A stretch of 64,000 bases of DNA, from the NCBI GenBank assembly GCA_004794655.1, contig SMMW01000001.1, forward strand, positions 18,166,501-18,230,500. Reading direction: 5' to 3'. The number at the start of each line of letters is the position of its first letter. Position 1 is the stretch's first letter. Position numbers and translations under genes: made by a program. The stretch is from Marisa cornuarietis. Its lineage: Eukaryota; Mollusca; Gastropoda; Architaenioglossa; Ampullariidae. A model generated the notes under the pieces. The model was not told the origin of the DNA and ran no database searches. It worked only from the letters and a program-made list of their open reading frames with translations. This document shows positions 21,960 to 33,733 of this stretch, piece after piece.

Positions 21960-22290
21960 AAGAGAGATTTGAAAGCGTGTTTTCCGACCGTGCAAGGGAC
22001 TCAGTGCACAAGCAAAGGCAAACGCTCGTGTCAATATAGACACATAAATCACAAAGCGCACGTACAGACAGACCAAGTCCATAAATACAAGGTAGACATA
22101 GAGAATAAGGTTCACAAAGCAGGCCACAGTAACACATCGTCAAGACTGTATCAGTCAGGGTTGACATCATGGCGAGACCTACAAAGGTAAATTTCCACAT
22201 GTCTAATGTGTTGATCGATGCGATGGACACACTTTAAGAGCAAACAATAAGCGTATCAAGATTATCCAGATAATCACACCATGTTCACCA
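21960..22290 (-). pseudogene. Second membrane-protein-like ORF family, copy B (best preserved)
   Basis: Minus-strand frame 1 (from 22230) gives S-I-A-S-I-N-T-L-D-M-W-K-F-T-F-V-G-L-A-M-M, then T-D-T-V-L-T-M-C-Y-C-G. Frame 2 (from 22127) gives C-F-V-N-L-I-L-Y-V-Y-L-V-F-M-D-L-V and Y-V-S-I-L-T-R-A-F-A-F-A-C-A-L-S-P-L-H-G-R. The two frames overlap and join only with a frame change, so the unit is damaged. The second part could be a TM3 helix followed by an aromatic/basic loop, similar in spacing to other chemoreceptor GPCRs (weak). Near-identity to copy A across the ORF is the main evidence. Confidence 0.4.
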
Positions 22291-23148
22291 ATTTATAGTT
22301 CTTTATTAGAAAAACATACACATAAACTACAAGACGATTTTCGAAATAATTTAAATTACACGTAAAATATAATGTGCAGTTATTAGGGATGTATTATTAT
22401 CAGTAGGAAATAGTGGATAACCTTATTCTTTAAAGTGAATTTGTCCTGTGTGAGTATCAAAAAGAAAAGTAACAAAAATTGATCTGAATGTAAATATACC
22501 AGGTCATATACATACAGACACAAATATATATATATATATATATTTATAAAGATATGCACACGTTCACACAGATATACATCCGGACCAATTTGAAGAGCAC
22601 CAACACTGCAAAGTGTCCTACGCACTAGTGGTTTAAACCAGTCCCAAACCTGATATTTCTGTGACTGTCACACAAATGCACACCAAGCCTGTTCAAACAT
22701 TTGATTTTATTCGTCTATGAGCGTTTTTCCTGTTGGTCCTACTGCTGTGTCAATTTTCTTTTCCTAACACATTTCCCTCTTTTTCTCTAAAAGGAGTTGG
22801 AAACCCCGGGGGTAAGTACATTTAATTACATCAATTTAAAGAAAAAAGCCAATAAATTTATTAATGTATTGCAGTTAATTTTTCCAAATCGCATATGTTT
22901 TCACTTATTTATAAATTCTGCCTATTCTGTCTTCTACACGGTCACAGCATTAGAACTTGTATTTATTTCTATTTGATCTACACATTATCATCTCTCACTT
23001 TAACATATGTTTTACTTTCTTCAACCGAACAACAAAGATAGTAATCGAAACCATGTGTATACTTGAGAACACCCCAACCTGTTGAGTCTTCCATGTTGTA
23101 CTTTGAGCCTTCATTGTTTTTAGAATTTGCCAAATACTAGCGAAATGT

Positions 23149-23152
<4 letters not shown>

Positions 23153-23224
<72 letters not shown>
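23153..23224. repeat. (CA)n(TA)n microsatellite
   Basis: About 28 CA and 8 TA units. Confidence 0.95.
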
Positions 23225-23234
23225 TTTTTTTTTA

Positions 23235-23460
23235 ACTTAGGAACCCAAGGACGCTACCAAGAAGAGTAACTCGAGGGAAGGGAGGGGGTAATTGGTGTTT
23301 TACGCCTAGCCAGCAGCTAAAGCTCTAACACGTTAGACAGCCAGCCATGCAAACAAATGCCAAGTGTAGAGGAAGAACAGCGTGCGAAAGACGAGAGCTG
23401 AACTCAGGACAGTCAACCTGCAATGTAGTGGTGAAGGCCACAGGACCGACCCATTAATTC
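23235..23460 (-). mobile_element. tRNA-derived SINE (copy B)
   Basis: Paralogous to 9965-10205. The minus strand reads GGTCGGTCCTGTGGCCTTCA (box A region CACCACTAC), then box-B-like GAGTTCAGCTCTCG. Confidence 0.6.
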
Positions 23461-23884
23461 AAGTCACTGTAAATGTGACATACACTTGTGAAAAATCCCT
23501 TACTTTCCAACGCATGACATGTTTTTGTAATTGTTTTTCAAGCTTCACTACATGAACCCATAATATATATTTTTTTATTTTTTCTGCCTCTTTTTGTGGC
23601 TTGTTGCAGGATTTGATGCAAAATAAACAGCATGGAACAAAGCATGGAACTGCCCTAAGCGCGTTCGAACCCGCGGCGTCAGTAGTCGATGGTAGCCGTA
23701 GTCAGACACTTGTCCACTTTCGCGACTAATTCCTACACGTAAAGGTAAATGATTTAAAAAGAGGTAATTTCGTTTTATTTGGGAGAAAACAGACTTTACA
23801 TCTGATATTAAAACTGTGACTTTTTCTTCACAAATTGCGCTTAAATTGTGTGTGTTTTCACCTAAAATTTAATTTGTAGAACGA

Positions 23885-24110
23885 TCATTTACTTGCAATA
23901 TGTTATGAAAGTCCGACAAAAAATCAACTTTGTTCACACCAGCCTTCTTAACCCTGCTGAGAAGGTAAGAAAGCTTTCTCTCGTTGTACTCAAGTTTGAA
24001 ATTGTATAACATAATCCCTACATTCATGACTTCAGCGTCTTGACAACCGTACCGTAGAGACTCACAACGAGCTGCTGCACCCAATACATAGAATCTCTTG
24101 ACAATACATC
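23885..24110. repeat. Receptor-intron-like sequence downstream of CR3 exon 2
   Basis: It matches the CR3 intron at about 24715-24905 (ACACCAGCCTT, ATGACTTCA-CGTCTTGACA, TAGAGACT-AACGA-CTGCTG) with roughly 75-80% identity by eye. See the parallel block downstream of CR2. Confidence 0.65.
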
Positions 24111-24143
24111 GCAGCAGCTTCATTTTAATGCTTCAGGCCTCAG

Positions 24144-26399
24144 TTAATGTTCTGCTTTTCCGTGGCTTAAAACACTGACAACAACAGATTTTGATGTCTC
24201 TTCGGGATTACTGCACAGACAAAGAGTGAACAGCTCACGACGAAATCGTGATGACATCTTTACATAGACAAAAAAGTTAATAGAAATATCAAGTTGAAAC
24301 GGAATACTAAGTATATAATGAGTAGCAAGAAACAAGTTTCTATAGCGACCTTCAGCACGAAACTCTAACACAGTGAATCGCACCAGTGCCAAGATGATGG
24401 TAGGAGCTGTGCACAGAAGGAAGATACAGGAGACTACCACCAACATCCTCACCAACACCGCCTGACCTTTCAGGTGCGAACTGTCAAAATAAAGGAAAAT
24501 TATTTCATGGGCTGATAAATATCTAATTGGGTTTTAATGAAAGTCGCTCGCGTTCGTAATTATTTACGCATAAAAATTCATTTGTGGAAAAAGTATTTTA
24601 CTGACAATACACATATGTTGTTTATTTATGATTTTCTAACATGATTCATGCTATTTTGCAAAGCAACATTAGCTGATTCGTAAAACCCAAATGTACAATT
24701 TGACGACAAGGACATGCTCTGTCACACCAGCCTTATCCACCTTACTGGGAAAGTAAGAGCGTTTCCTCTCTTGAATCAAGTTGGAAATTTTATGGAACAA
24801 TCTTCAGATCCATGACTTCACCGTCTTGACAGCCGCACATTAGAGACTGAAAACGAACTGCTGAACCCCCAGTAGACGATATTACTGGACAATAGATCAC
24901 TGAAGCTTTCTTATACTTTCTTATATCCCGTATACTTATATTTCCTTATACAGCTTCGGAAATGTTTTATACTTATATTTCCTCATACTGCTTCAGACAT
25001 GTTCAGATAGTCTGCGCCCCTAAATTCGAAACGGAAACTATTTAGAACATCAGCCAGTATCAATTAATTAAAACTTGCTATTTGCCTTTGCATTTCCTTT
25101 ATTACTGTTCTGACATTTCTGACAGTTGTACAAGGAGGGGCACACAGCTATATGTGCAACTGGTAAAGCATGAAAATGTCTAGAAGGCTTTGTTTGTGCT
25201 TTAGAAAAAAAGCTCTGCTCATAATGACCTTATGTACAATTCCTAAATTTGCATCAAGGCTCAGTCAGTAAGCTGTAATCATTAGCGTCTAATCAATATA
25301 GGTTATTAAAAACTTTTAAACTGTTGTGGCAATTTTTTCTGTTTTATTAATGTGATATGCACTGTGTTTAAGGATCGTTAACAGGAACCGGAAAATTTCA
25401 TTTGCATTGCATAGAGAGCAAATTTAGAATAAAAATTCCAAATACTTGCTTGATAGTATTGTAGCTACATTACTCGCTTCATATTATTGTCGCTACAATT
25501 TAAAAACAAAACTATTAACAAGTTAAAGTAGTAAAACGTAATAATTTCTGATAAATCATCATATTTAAAATCACGTTTCATTCTCGTCTGTTTTAAAAAA
25601 ATATACCTACCTACCTACCTACCTACCTGGTTGTGCCTTTTCTCCAGGCCATAGCCTTGTGTAGCTGTACCACAGTAATGGCTGTACTCCAACACACAAC
25701 AAGAAAATTCATGAAAGAAATGAAAGAGAGAACGATGTTTTCGATAATGCTAAATACAGTGTGATTGCTGTACAGTTCAGTAATACTGAGATAGGCTATA
25801 TTTACTCCAGTTGATGTATCATTAGCTACAGTTAACTTGTATTTTATGACGAGAACGCTACACAAAAGCTGTATGACGATGAAAGTCACGAAGAGAATGA
25901 TGGCCATCGTCTTTGTACTAATGAGTGTCGCGGATTTCATTGGAAACATGACACACACGCACCGCTCTACGGCGATTATCATCGTCGTACAGCTAGAAAA
26001 GTGTGAAAAACCATATCTAAAATTTAAGGCATGCTGTAATGAAAACCATCTCAAATAATCTTTTTGCTCAGGAAAAGCGACACCTATATAGCAGTATGCG
26101 GCCATGAATGCATATGTTGCGAGGAGCATGAGATCGGTGAAGGCGAGACAGAAGAGACAGAGGTTCATCCGATCTCGCAGTCCCTGGCGGTAAAACACGA
26201 TCATGGTCAGAAGGTTTGCCGGGCCTCCGATTAAAAAGAAAATGTTTGAAACGACGCAAACACATATTTCTTCGATATATTTAAATGTCTCAAAACTCAG
26301 CATATCATTAGAACTGCCGGAGAACTTAGGATCAACGTAGTTATTCTGTGTTACTGACACAACCATGTTTGAGGTACAGTTAAACCCGCTACAACGCAT
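24144..26399 (-). CDS. Chemosensory-receptor-like class A GPCR, CR3 (2 exons)
   Basis: Exon 1 is 26399-25627 (CCAG/GTAGGTAGG, with a TAGG repeat in the intron start) and exon 2 is 24480-24144 (TTTTGACAG/T); the 1,146-bp intron is phase 2 and the product is 369 aa. It has the same length and motif positions as CR2: N-C-T sequon near residue 7, N62 in TM1, D89 in TM2, E-R-C after TM3, loop 2 with D-T-S-T-G and T-E-L-Y, C-T-A-P in TM6, N-F-F-V-Y in TM7. It differs from CR2 at about 42 of 258 exon-1 residues but only about 6 of 105 exon-2 residues; the exon-1 changes cluster in the N-terminus, TM2 to TM3 and loop 2. Intact frame. Confidence 0.9.
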
Positions 26400-27839
26400 C
26401 TTTAAACCGCTTAGAAAAATCTCTTTTCTTTTAGAAACTAGAACAGAAATATTACTTGAAGGTTTCTATAGAAGTACATTTAACAGTCTAAGACGCATGC
26501 GTCATTATCAATAGGTTTGTTATACAGCATGGAAAATTTTAAAATTGTTTTGGAACACACGCCTTTATAAGTAGTTTGAACCTTTATATTAGTAATCATG
26601 TGTTGAGAAGGGGTGTGAGAGTGGGTGTCAAGTGGATAGAGGTGTAGGAGTGGGTGTAACCGCAAGCGTTTGCTAATTATTTCCAAAGATGCAGAAGTTT
26701 AAAGCATAAAAAACAGAGCACAGAAAAAATTTTAACAAGGAACATACAAGGTATATTTGCATTCACAAACTCTGACATTAAAAAAAGGGAAAAAGAAGAT
26801 AAATAGAGAATTTAGAGTAAATATTATTAACTCTCTTTTTAGACTGAATGCCTACGTATGTGTATATATGTGTGTGCGTGTGACTCTGAGTGTGTCTATG
26901 TAAACTCCTGAATACGTGTGCAAGCTTGCGCTCTAAATATTCGTAAGAACATTAGGAATATTCAATAAGAAATTGCTAGTTTGTGAGTATAATTATCTCG
27001 TATATTTTTATACCTGTTTAATCGACTTCTATGTCCTTAAGACACAAGCACATAAAATAGAAAATATTTCCCGCGTCATATTTATTTTGAACTCGTTACG
27101 AATGTAACTAAAATTTAATCCTAAAGCATAGTTAATTGCGTTTGTTAAAGAAAAATATTATTAATATATGTACAGAAGGGTGAAACTTTCAGTCAGTTTA
27201 AATTATGGAAATGATTGGACAATAAAAGTACAACTTTATATGTAGATTTTAAAAAGTGCTACCATAGTTAAAATCATGCTTATAAAACTAATGTTAACAT
27301 TGCAATTACAATTAGTGCTACTGTAATTTTAGCAACAAACATAACCATAAAATTAAAACTGAAAAAATTAAGATAAAAAGCAGAGAGAGTGTGTGGCACT
27401 GTTGATTGGTAGCTAGGAACAGGAAAGAAAATACGAGCAAGATTAGAGCTAAGTAAATCCTCAGAAAATATATTAATGTTAGTAAAATAATGAAATCCCT
27501 TTTTATCTTACTGCAAGGCAAGAATATTCCTTTTTCTTTTGATTCTTTCTGCTGTTGTTTGAATATTATTTCATTTTGATAAACATTTTTCATTCATCCA
27601 CCCTTTCACCGGTACAAGCTGAAAAGCGATTATGATAGTCTGCAGATGCTGGGCATCAGGGGCAACAACCATGAGGACAGCAGCTTGAGTTGTGTAACCT
27701 TAAGCATGTGTTTAAGAGATGGATTCATCAGAAAAATGTGTCTTAAGTTAAAAATATCATGAAGAATGGAAACAAGTGTTAATGTTTAAGTAACAAGCTA
27801 CCAACACTCTTCGATTGTGCATTTGTTCTTTCTGGTCTT

Positions 27840-29650
27840 GATTACTGTCGCGTGTCAGACATTTTTCTGTGCCTGCGTTTCTCTTGGGACAGCTTACAGC
27901 AGACGACGTTTGACGTCAGACTCAAGGCTATTTTTATCCGGTTCGTGAGGGAAGGTCGAGGCCTTCTTTCGCTGACTGTAGCGACGCTTGACGTCATGCC
28001 CCTGCGACGTCACGCGTCGTCTGCTAGAGTGCTGAGCTGGCTTTTCTAGCATTAGGGGTTCGCTGTTTTGTGCCCCTCCCATCCCTATCCAGTGTTTAAG
28101 CGCAGAAGTCTTAACGCGTGGCGTGGGTGTGATGGGCGCTGGCCATGGGTTCCAGCCCCTGGGAGACAATGTAGCGAACCCCAGAGCGTCACGTTCCTCG
28201 TGGCCGTTCTTCCTAGACGTTGAGAGGAGCAGGTTGTATAGAAAGCGGTGAGAGACCGCCTAGACAGGGTGCCGAGTGTCTGCCCACCACCCAGGAGTGA
28301 CCACGCAAGCTAGGGGTACACTGGAAGGCTGGTACTGTTGGTGGATACAGTAGTCAGTAGTGACCACCGGGGGCTAGAGGAAAACCGTGGGGCTGGTGGA
28401 TGAAACTGGATGTAGAAGCCGGCTAGTGACCACCGAGGTCTGTATGAGATCTGAGTGGGTTTCTAGTGCTGCTCGTGTAAGCAGGTGACCGTCGGACACT
28501 TCACAAGCCGCGTGGGTGAGTGCGTGATTTCTTGGCGGTTTTCAAATATTGTTTTTCATATACGTGGAGACCCTGATTAGCGGACGAGACGCTGCGCATA
28601 TATGCGTGTGTGTGTGAGTCTATGTTTGCTCTGTGCTAGAGTCAAAACTTTGTCTACTAGTCTAAGAGTGGGACTGTATTAGAGTATCCCATGTTTGTTG
28701 ATTTAAGGATGTGGTTGCCGGGTCTCGCATTTCGTGAGAACCCTTTTTGTTGGTTGACTTTTGGAAAGGAGAAGTCAATGGGACTGTATTAGGTGATAGC
28801 TATAGTTGGGTCTTGGAGGGGGAGAGTTTTTTGTTTGTGTTGAAGCCACCTAGTGACCGATATTGTTTTGTTTTCTCCACAGGTTTTCTGCTTTTTTTTG
28901 TCTCCTTCTTCTTCTTCCTCGTTCGTCGTCGTTTTTTCTTCCTCATATTTTATTTTTGATTTCTATTCGTGTGATCTTGTCCTTGCTCTTGCCGTCGCCG
29001 AGTTTCGTCATCTCATTCTTCTGTGCCCTTTCCGCCCTTGTCTTCTCTACGTTTTGTCCATCCCTTCGTTTCTTCATTCCGTCGCCGTCGTCATCCTGTC
29101 CTACGTCGTGTAGGGTGTGGTCGACGAGGCAGCTCGGACTGTAGACCAGCAGAGGGTTTCTGAGTACGCCGGACAGGCAGTAAAGTGGTGGTCAGCGCGA
29201 GAGTGTCGCAGGAGGCCACAGAAAGTGAAGGAGACAGTGTGAACAGAGTACAAAGTGTTCTACATCTAAGGTTACGCCTGAAGGCCTCAAGGGTGATAAC
29301 TCTGACAGTACTGTGCCGCAGTGTGTGTGGGTGTTTGTTTTTATTACAATTATCCCCCTTAGTAAGGTCGTTTTTTGTGTGTATTTTCTCTTATGTGTTT
29401 ATGTGTCTATGTATTTTCCACGTGTACTTCATATACGTGTAATTAAAGTTTTTATTTGTAACGTTCATTTTGTCTTTGTTGTGGTCTACGCTCCTTAGAG
29501 GTTCGTTAAGTACGTCGTGTCCCGCCTCTGGCTGAGCGAGTGGGTGTGTGTTCGTGCCGGCTGTGCGTGCGGTTGCGAGCGTGCATTCGGTGACGCTGGG
29601 CGCCATCCGCGAGAATTACTGCAACTTCTTGTTCGCAGGCTGCCCCTCAT
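27840..29650. other. GC-rich island of unknown nature
   Basis: The base composition is clearly richer in G+C and CpG than anywhere else nearby, with sharp returns to AT-rich array DNA at both ends. It has clustered CRE sites at its left end, a donor-like GTGAGTGCG near 28515, pyrimidine runs near 28890-29100 and an AATTAAA near 29441. No ORF over about 95 codons and no recognised domain. It could be a solo LTR, an untranslated first exon plus promoter, or a retrotransposed fragment; termini and target duplication were not found convincingly. Confidence 0.4.
27898..28025. promoter_or_regulatory. Cluster of CRE (TGACGTCA) palindromes within an inverted repeat
   Basis: Perfect CRE octamers occur at 27911-27918 and 27989-27996, with a one-base variant CGACGTCA at 28005-28012. 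The cluster is bracketed by a perfect 10-bp inverted repeat, AGCAGACGAC (27898-27907) and GTCGTCTGCT (28016-28025). CRE sites bind CREB/ATF-type bZIP factors. Three in 100 bp suggests a promoter or LTR U3 region, but no transcript is proven. Confidence 0.45.
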
Positions 29651-29798
29651 AACCCATTCATAAACTCTAAAAGTTAAGAAAGTAAGAGGAAAATATAAAA
29701 GTTTAGAACTTGGCATTTATAATTTGAAGATAAAACGGTCTTATAATTGAGGAATGTGAAATGAAAAAGAGAATGAAAACTGTGTAGCAGTAGTTGTA

Positions 29799-29803
29799 AT
29801 CAT

Positions 29804-29881
<78 letters not shown>
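29799..29881. repeat. (CAT)n(CAG)n trinucleotide repeat
   Basis: About 8 CAT followed by about 20 CAG units. Not inside any supported ORF. Confidence 0.95.
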
Positions 29882-29882
<1 letters not shown>

Positions 29883-29899
29883 GGAGGAAAATAAATATT

Positions 29900-30320
29900 T
29901 CTATAGTTTCTATAACACAATTTTCCACCATCCGCGAAATTTATTGCACTTACACAAACACAAATAATGGATCATGTAAATAAAGACACAAAAGCCATAA
30001 AACACGTTTATAAACAAACAGACCAACAAATATCAGCAAACAAATAAAAACAAATCAACAACCATAAATGCATAAATATGTGACATAAAAAGAGTGCCAT
30101 GCACACGAAGCATGCCCCAGTAGCACAGGATGAAGACTGTCACAGTCATGTTTGGCACCATAGCTAGAACCACAAAGGAGAGTTTTCAAATGGGTGCTCA
30201 TTAATGCACAGGACTCGTTTCGCAGGAAACCATAAGTGTATCAAGTTATTCACACCATGTTTATCAGTTTCTTATTCTTTCTTAGAAGTACGAGGACATA
30301 CAGTATAAAAAATGTTTCTT
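29900..30320 (-). pseudogene. Second membrane-protein-like ORF family, copy C
   Basis: Minus-strand codons give F-V-V-L-A-M-V-P-N-M-T-V-T-V-F-I-L-C-Y-W-G-M-L, aligned with F-V-G-L-A-M-M-S-T-L-T-D-T-V-L-T-M-C-Y-C-G-L-L of copy B. They continue into a hydrophobic stretch with an in-frame stop after F-L-F-V-C. The 3' part (29890-30110) also matches 1195-1390. Diverged, and broken by stop and indels. Confidence 0.4.
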
Positions 30321-31181
30321 CAGTAATTTAATAACGGTTTGCACGTATTAAGCATGCATTATGAATCTGTAGGTCGTTATGCTAATATTTCGTTTAAAGA
30401 GTGCGGTTTTCAACTTGAAATTCAAACCATCACTACCACTAATTCTGTATCTTAAATCAATGAATGACACTTACCAGACACTAAAAATAGAATTTTGCTG
30501 GCTACGACCTAAAGCAAAGGGATGAACGGGATGAGAGGTCACAGGAAAAGGACACAAGCACGCCCATTGTGAGCAAACACAAACGTGACAGAAGAGAGGG
30601 AGGAAGGAAGGGAAGGAGAAAATATAGATTCGGTAACAAGGAAAGTGAAAGAAACAACAAGAAAAGTGAAAGAAACTCCTGTGATATTTTGGTCGTTAGG
30701 GAGCAAAATGAATGAAACCCGATTTTAGCTTCTTTCTGTCCTCTTTTTCACATGGTTTCTCTTGTATACAGTGTATTTGTGGTTGATTTACACATTAGCA
30801 TCTCTCACTGCAGTGTATATTTTAAGGTCTTTGAAAAGATGCACTCCGTGTATACTTGAGAATACACATACAGTATCTCTGCACATAGCTGCTAGAATAT
30901 ACACAAAAAATATCTCTGCAAAACATAATCATATTCAAGGTGCTAGAATACACAGAAAATATCTCGCCACCTAGGCTCACCTAGAAAAAAATTTCATTTA
31001 CTTGCCAAGTGATGTTACACTAGGAACAGGTTTTGATGGTGGCCGCTAGTCACTCGACAAACACCACTACTCGCACTATAACCTTACGCTCAAAAAATGA
31101 CATACAAAAGAAAAAAGGAAAGGAACATTCATCTCCTTGTCCTCACACATGAGGTGCACACTCCTTCTGCGTATCAATGCG

Positions 31182-31236
<55 letters not shown>
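31182..31236. repeat. (CA)n microsatellite
   Basis: About 27 perfect units. Confidence 0.95.
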
Positions 31237-31238
<2 letters not shown>

Positions 31239-33733
31239 TTCTCTCTCTTTCATTTACTCTCGTTCAGATACATTGAGAACACTTATTTGTAAGTATATAA
31301 ATTTATTTCATGTTTTAAAAGTTTATTTGGGAAATGCTCTTAAATGCTTTGGAAATTAAACTGACAGGGAACAAAAAATTTAGTTATCGTGTTACATTTG
31401 GAACATTTTGCAGTTAAATTTTCAACGTTTACTTGACAAGCATTGACAAAAGGTGGTTATACTGCATAACTACAAGTTTGAGTTCAGTCTGAGTCCCTCT
31501 CATGAGAAAATTTTCAATTTGTGTAGGAAAGTGATTTAATCTCAAATCTGCATCAGACTACACTGTTGGTGTTGCTTCAAATCTGTTATAAAAAAAGCAA
31601 AACAAAATAAATTGCCATCTGGTATAAATAAAGTCGTATCTTACCTTTAAAAGATCTTACAACCTACTATGATAAAAATGTTGTCGAAAAAATAAATGCA
31701 CTTTATGAAAAAAAGAGCTCAACAGGTTGAATTTATTCATACCTAAACAATTTCAGCAGCTAAATAAGAACCAGAGTTTCATCAACAGTTATTTCTCCAA
31801 TTTTTTATCCTCGTGAAGATAGGTGTTATTTTCAGATAAATATGTTTGTTTTACATGCCAATTTGAAGTTATATTATTAATATTTTTTAGTAACTGGATG
31901 TCTTGAAAAAAAAAACAGTTCATCGCAACAGGTAGTGCTTACAAATGATGATTTCTAAGTGTTTATGACTTAATTGTTGGTGTACTGGCTTTTTAAAATC
32001 CACTTTTCTGCTGAGAGATTATTCTTACTGCATTTTCAAGGTTTTTTTTGTTTTACCTTTTAGCCATTTTTTTAATGTTATTACCTAGAGTCAAGAACAC
32101 GTGCAGGGTGTTTGAAATCGTTCTTTCGAATTAAGGTTTAATTAGAAAATTTATTTGATAATCAGATACTGAGTTATATTATAATATTTTTACGTAAAAA
32201 TGTAAAACTAAAAGAAAATATAAACTTTAAGAGAAATATTATCACACAGCGTAAAAACACAGCCGCTATATGCAAACAGACTTCTACTATGTACCATTAG
32301 ATGCTGTCATTAAATTTTAAAAAAATATTGTCTTTCGGTCGTGATTATCGATTCAAATGTAACCAATGGTTACACTTACACAAAACTATTTTACTATTCT
32401 CTAGATACACTATCAATCTACATGTAACGACACAGTGAAGAAAACACGGAACTATAAACTCTCATGGTGATCTCGTGCCCCCAAGTCAAAACCCAGTTTC
32501 TTCCTTTCGAACTGTTTCATTTTTTCATGGGATCTGCTTTTCTTCCATTCTGTTTTCGCACTGCAAAACGTTATTAATGGAAAGCGCTAGTAACCTCATA
32601 TACGTTTCTGTTTTTAATAATTTTGATGCATTGAAGTCAGTTCCTGAAAACGTATTTTGTTGTAGAATAGCTGCCCTAGCAGTAGATGCTATCGTCAGCT
32701 TGTCAACACTCTTTCGTTTTTGCAGTTGTGTGTAGATATGTAAATATATATATTTCCACAGCAAGGCGTGCAAATATATATATATATTCTGCAACAGCAA
32801 GACACACACACATATATATATATACACGACTTTGTAACGTTCAGGAGCACGCGCCGCTGTTTGCATGCTACATATTACCGTGCAGAGGATGCGAAGCTAA
32901 ATTTACAGAAAGAACAAAGCTCACCTGTTGTATCCTCAAAGTAGAAATCTGCGGGAAAGTATGAACACTTGATAGTTTTTGTGATGCATTCACCTTATCG
33001 AGGGCTTTTGTTGCCAAGATTCGATATGTTATGCACAAATTTTATCAGCAGAGATGCCATGCTCTTCCATGTCTACTCAAAGCAGACGACTGACAAGCCA
33101 AGAATATCAGATTTAAACAGGTGAAGGAAATCTTTATTTAATAGTTTGAGATTTGTGTCCATCCTTGCTATTTATTTTCGATGCATAAATAAGTATTATA
33201 ATAACGTTTTTTGGAAAAGGATATGATTTAACATTCGGTTAGGTCTATAAGAGCAGATGGTTAACAATTGAAGTATTATGTGCTGCAAGTGGGGCTTTCG
33301 CAGGTTAAGTGAGGGTTAGAAGTGTGCAAGACTACGTGAATTGGATATATAGATGGGCAAATGAGAGTCAACCTTATCTAAACCGGCGAGAAGCCCGTGA
33401 AGGATCTGTTTTCATCTTTTGGGGCTTCATGTGTCAAGCCTCAAAAAGGCCATACTGAGCCTACAAACTCTTGCAGGCTGGGAAATGGGGGCCTTAGAGC
33501 TGCATGAGACAAGATTTGATTTTCTTCCCACAATCAAGAGCACGACCTGCTTTCTACAAGGTGCGAACACGAACTTTTTGCTAGCTACTCCATCCTTCCC
33601 AAGATCAGTCGCTTAGTTCATGACACTCGTGCGACAGGCCAGGGTACAGGAGGCTGGGTGCACAGTGGACGGTAACAAAGATCTGGAAGCGATACTCCCT
33701 GTCATAAGCAAGCGGTCACAACCCCTAGTCTTA

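Larger units (their letters stand above)
21176..24143. other. Intergenic DNA between LTR element and CR3
   Basis: No intact gene. 21176-21675 is unremarkable AT-rich DNA. From 21676 it is segmental duplication copy B, with its TG repeat, ORF relic, CA/TA repeat, SINE and intron-like block. Confidence 0.55.
21676..27480. repeat. Segmental duplication, copy B (contains CR3)
   Basis: Collinear with 8134-14560 (see copy A). It lacks the fold-back element and about 620 bp between SINE flank and exon 2, and has an expanded CA/TA run. The LTR element at 15108-20983 lies between the two copies and is in neither, so it came after the duplication. Confidence 0.9.
26400..33733. other. Long intergenic region upstream of CR3
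   Basis: No intact gene found. It holds the CR3 5' flank (collinear with CR2 to 27480), a GC-rich island with CRE palindromes (27840-29650), a CAT/CAG repeat, a decayed membrane-protein-like unit (29900-30320), a CA repeat and AT-rich sequence from 31240 to 32700. 32700-33733 has TA/CA patches and no recognisable gene. Confidence 0.5.
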
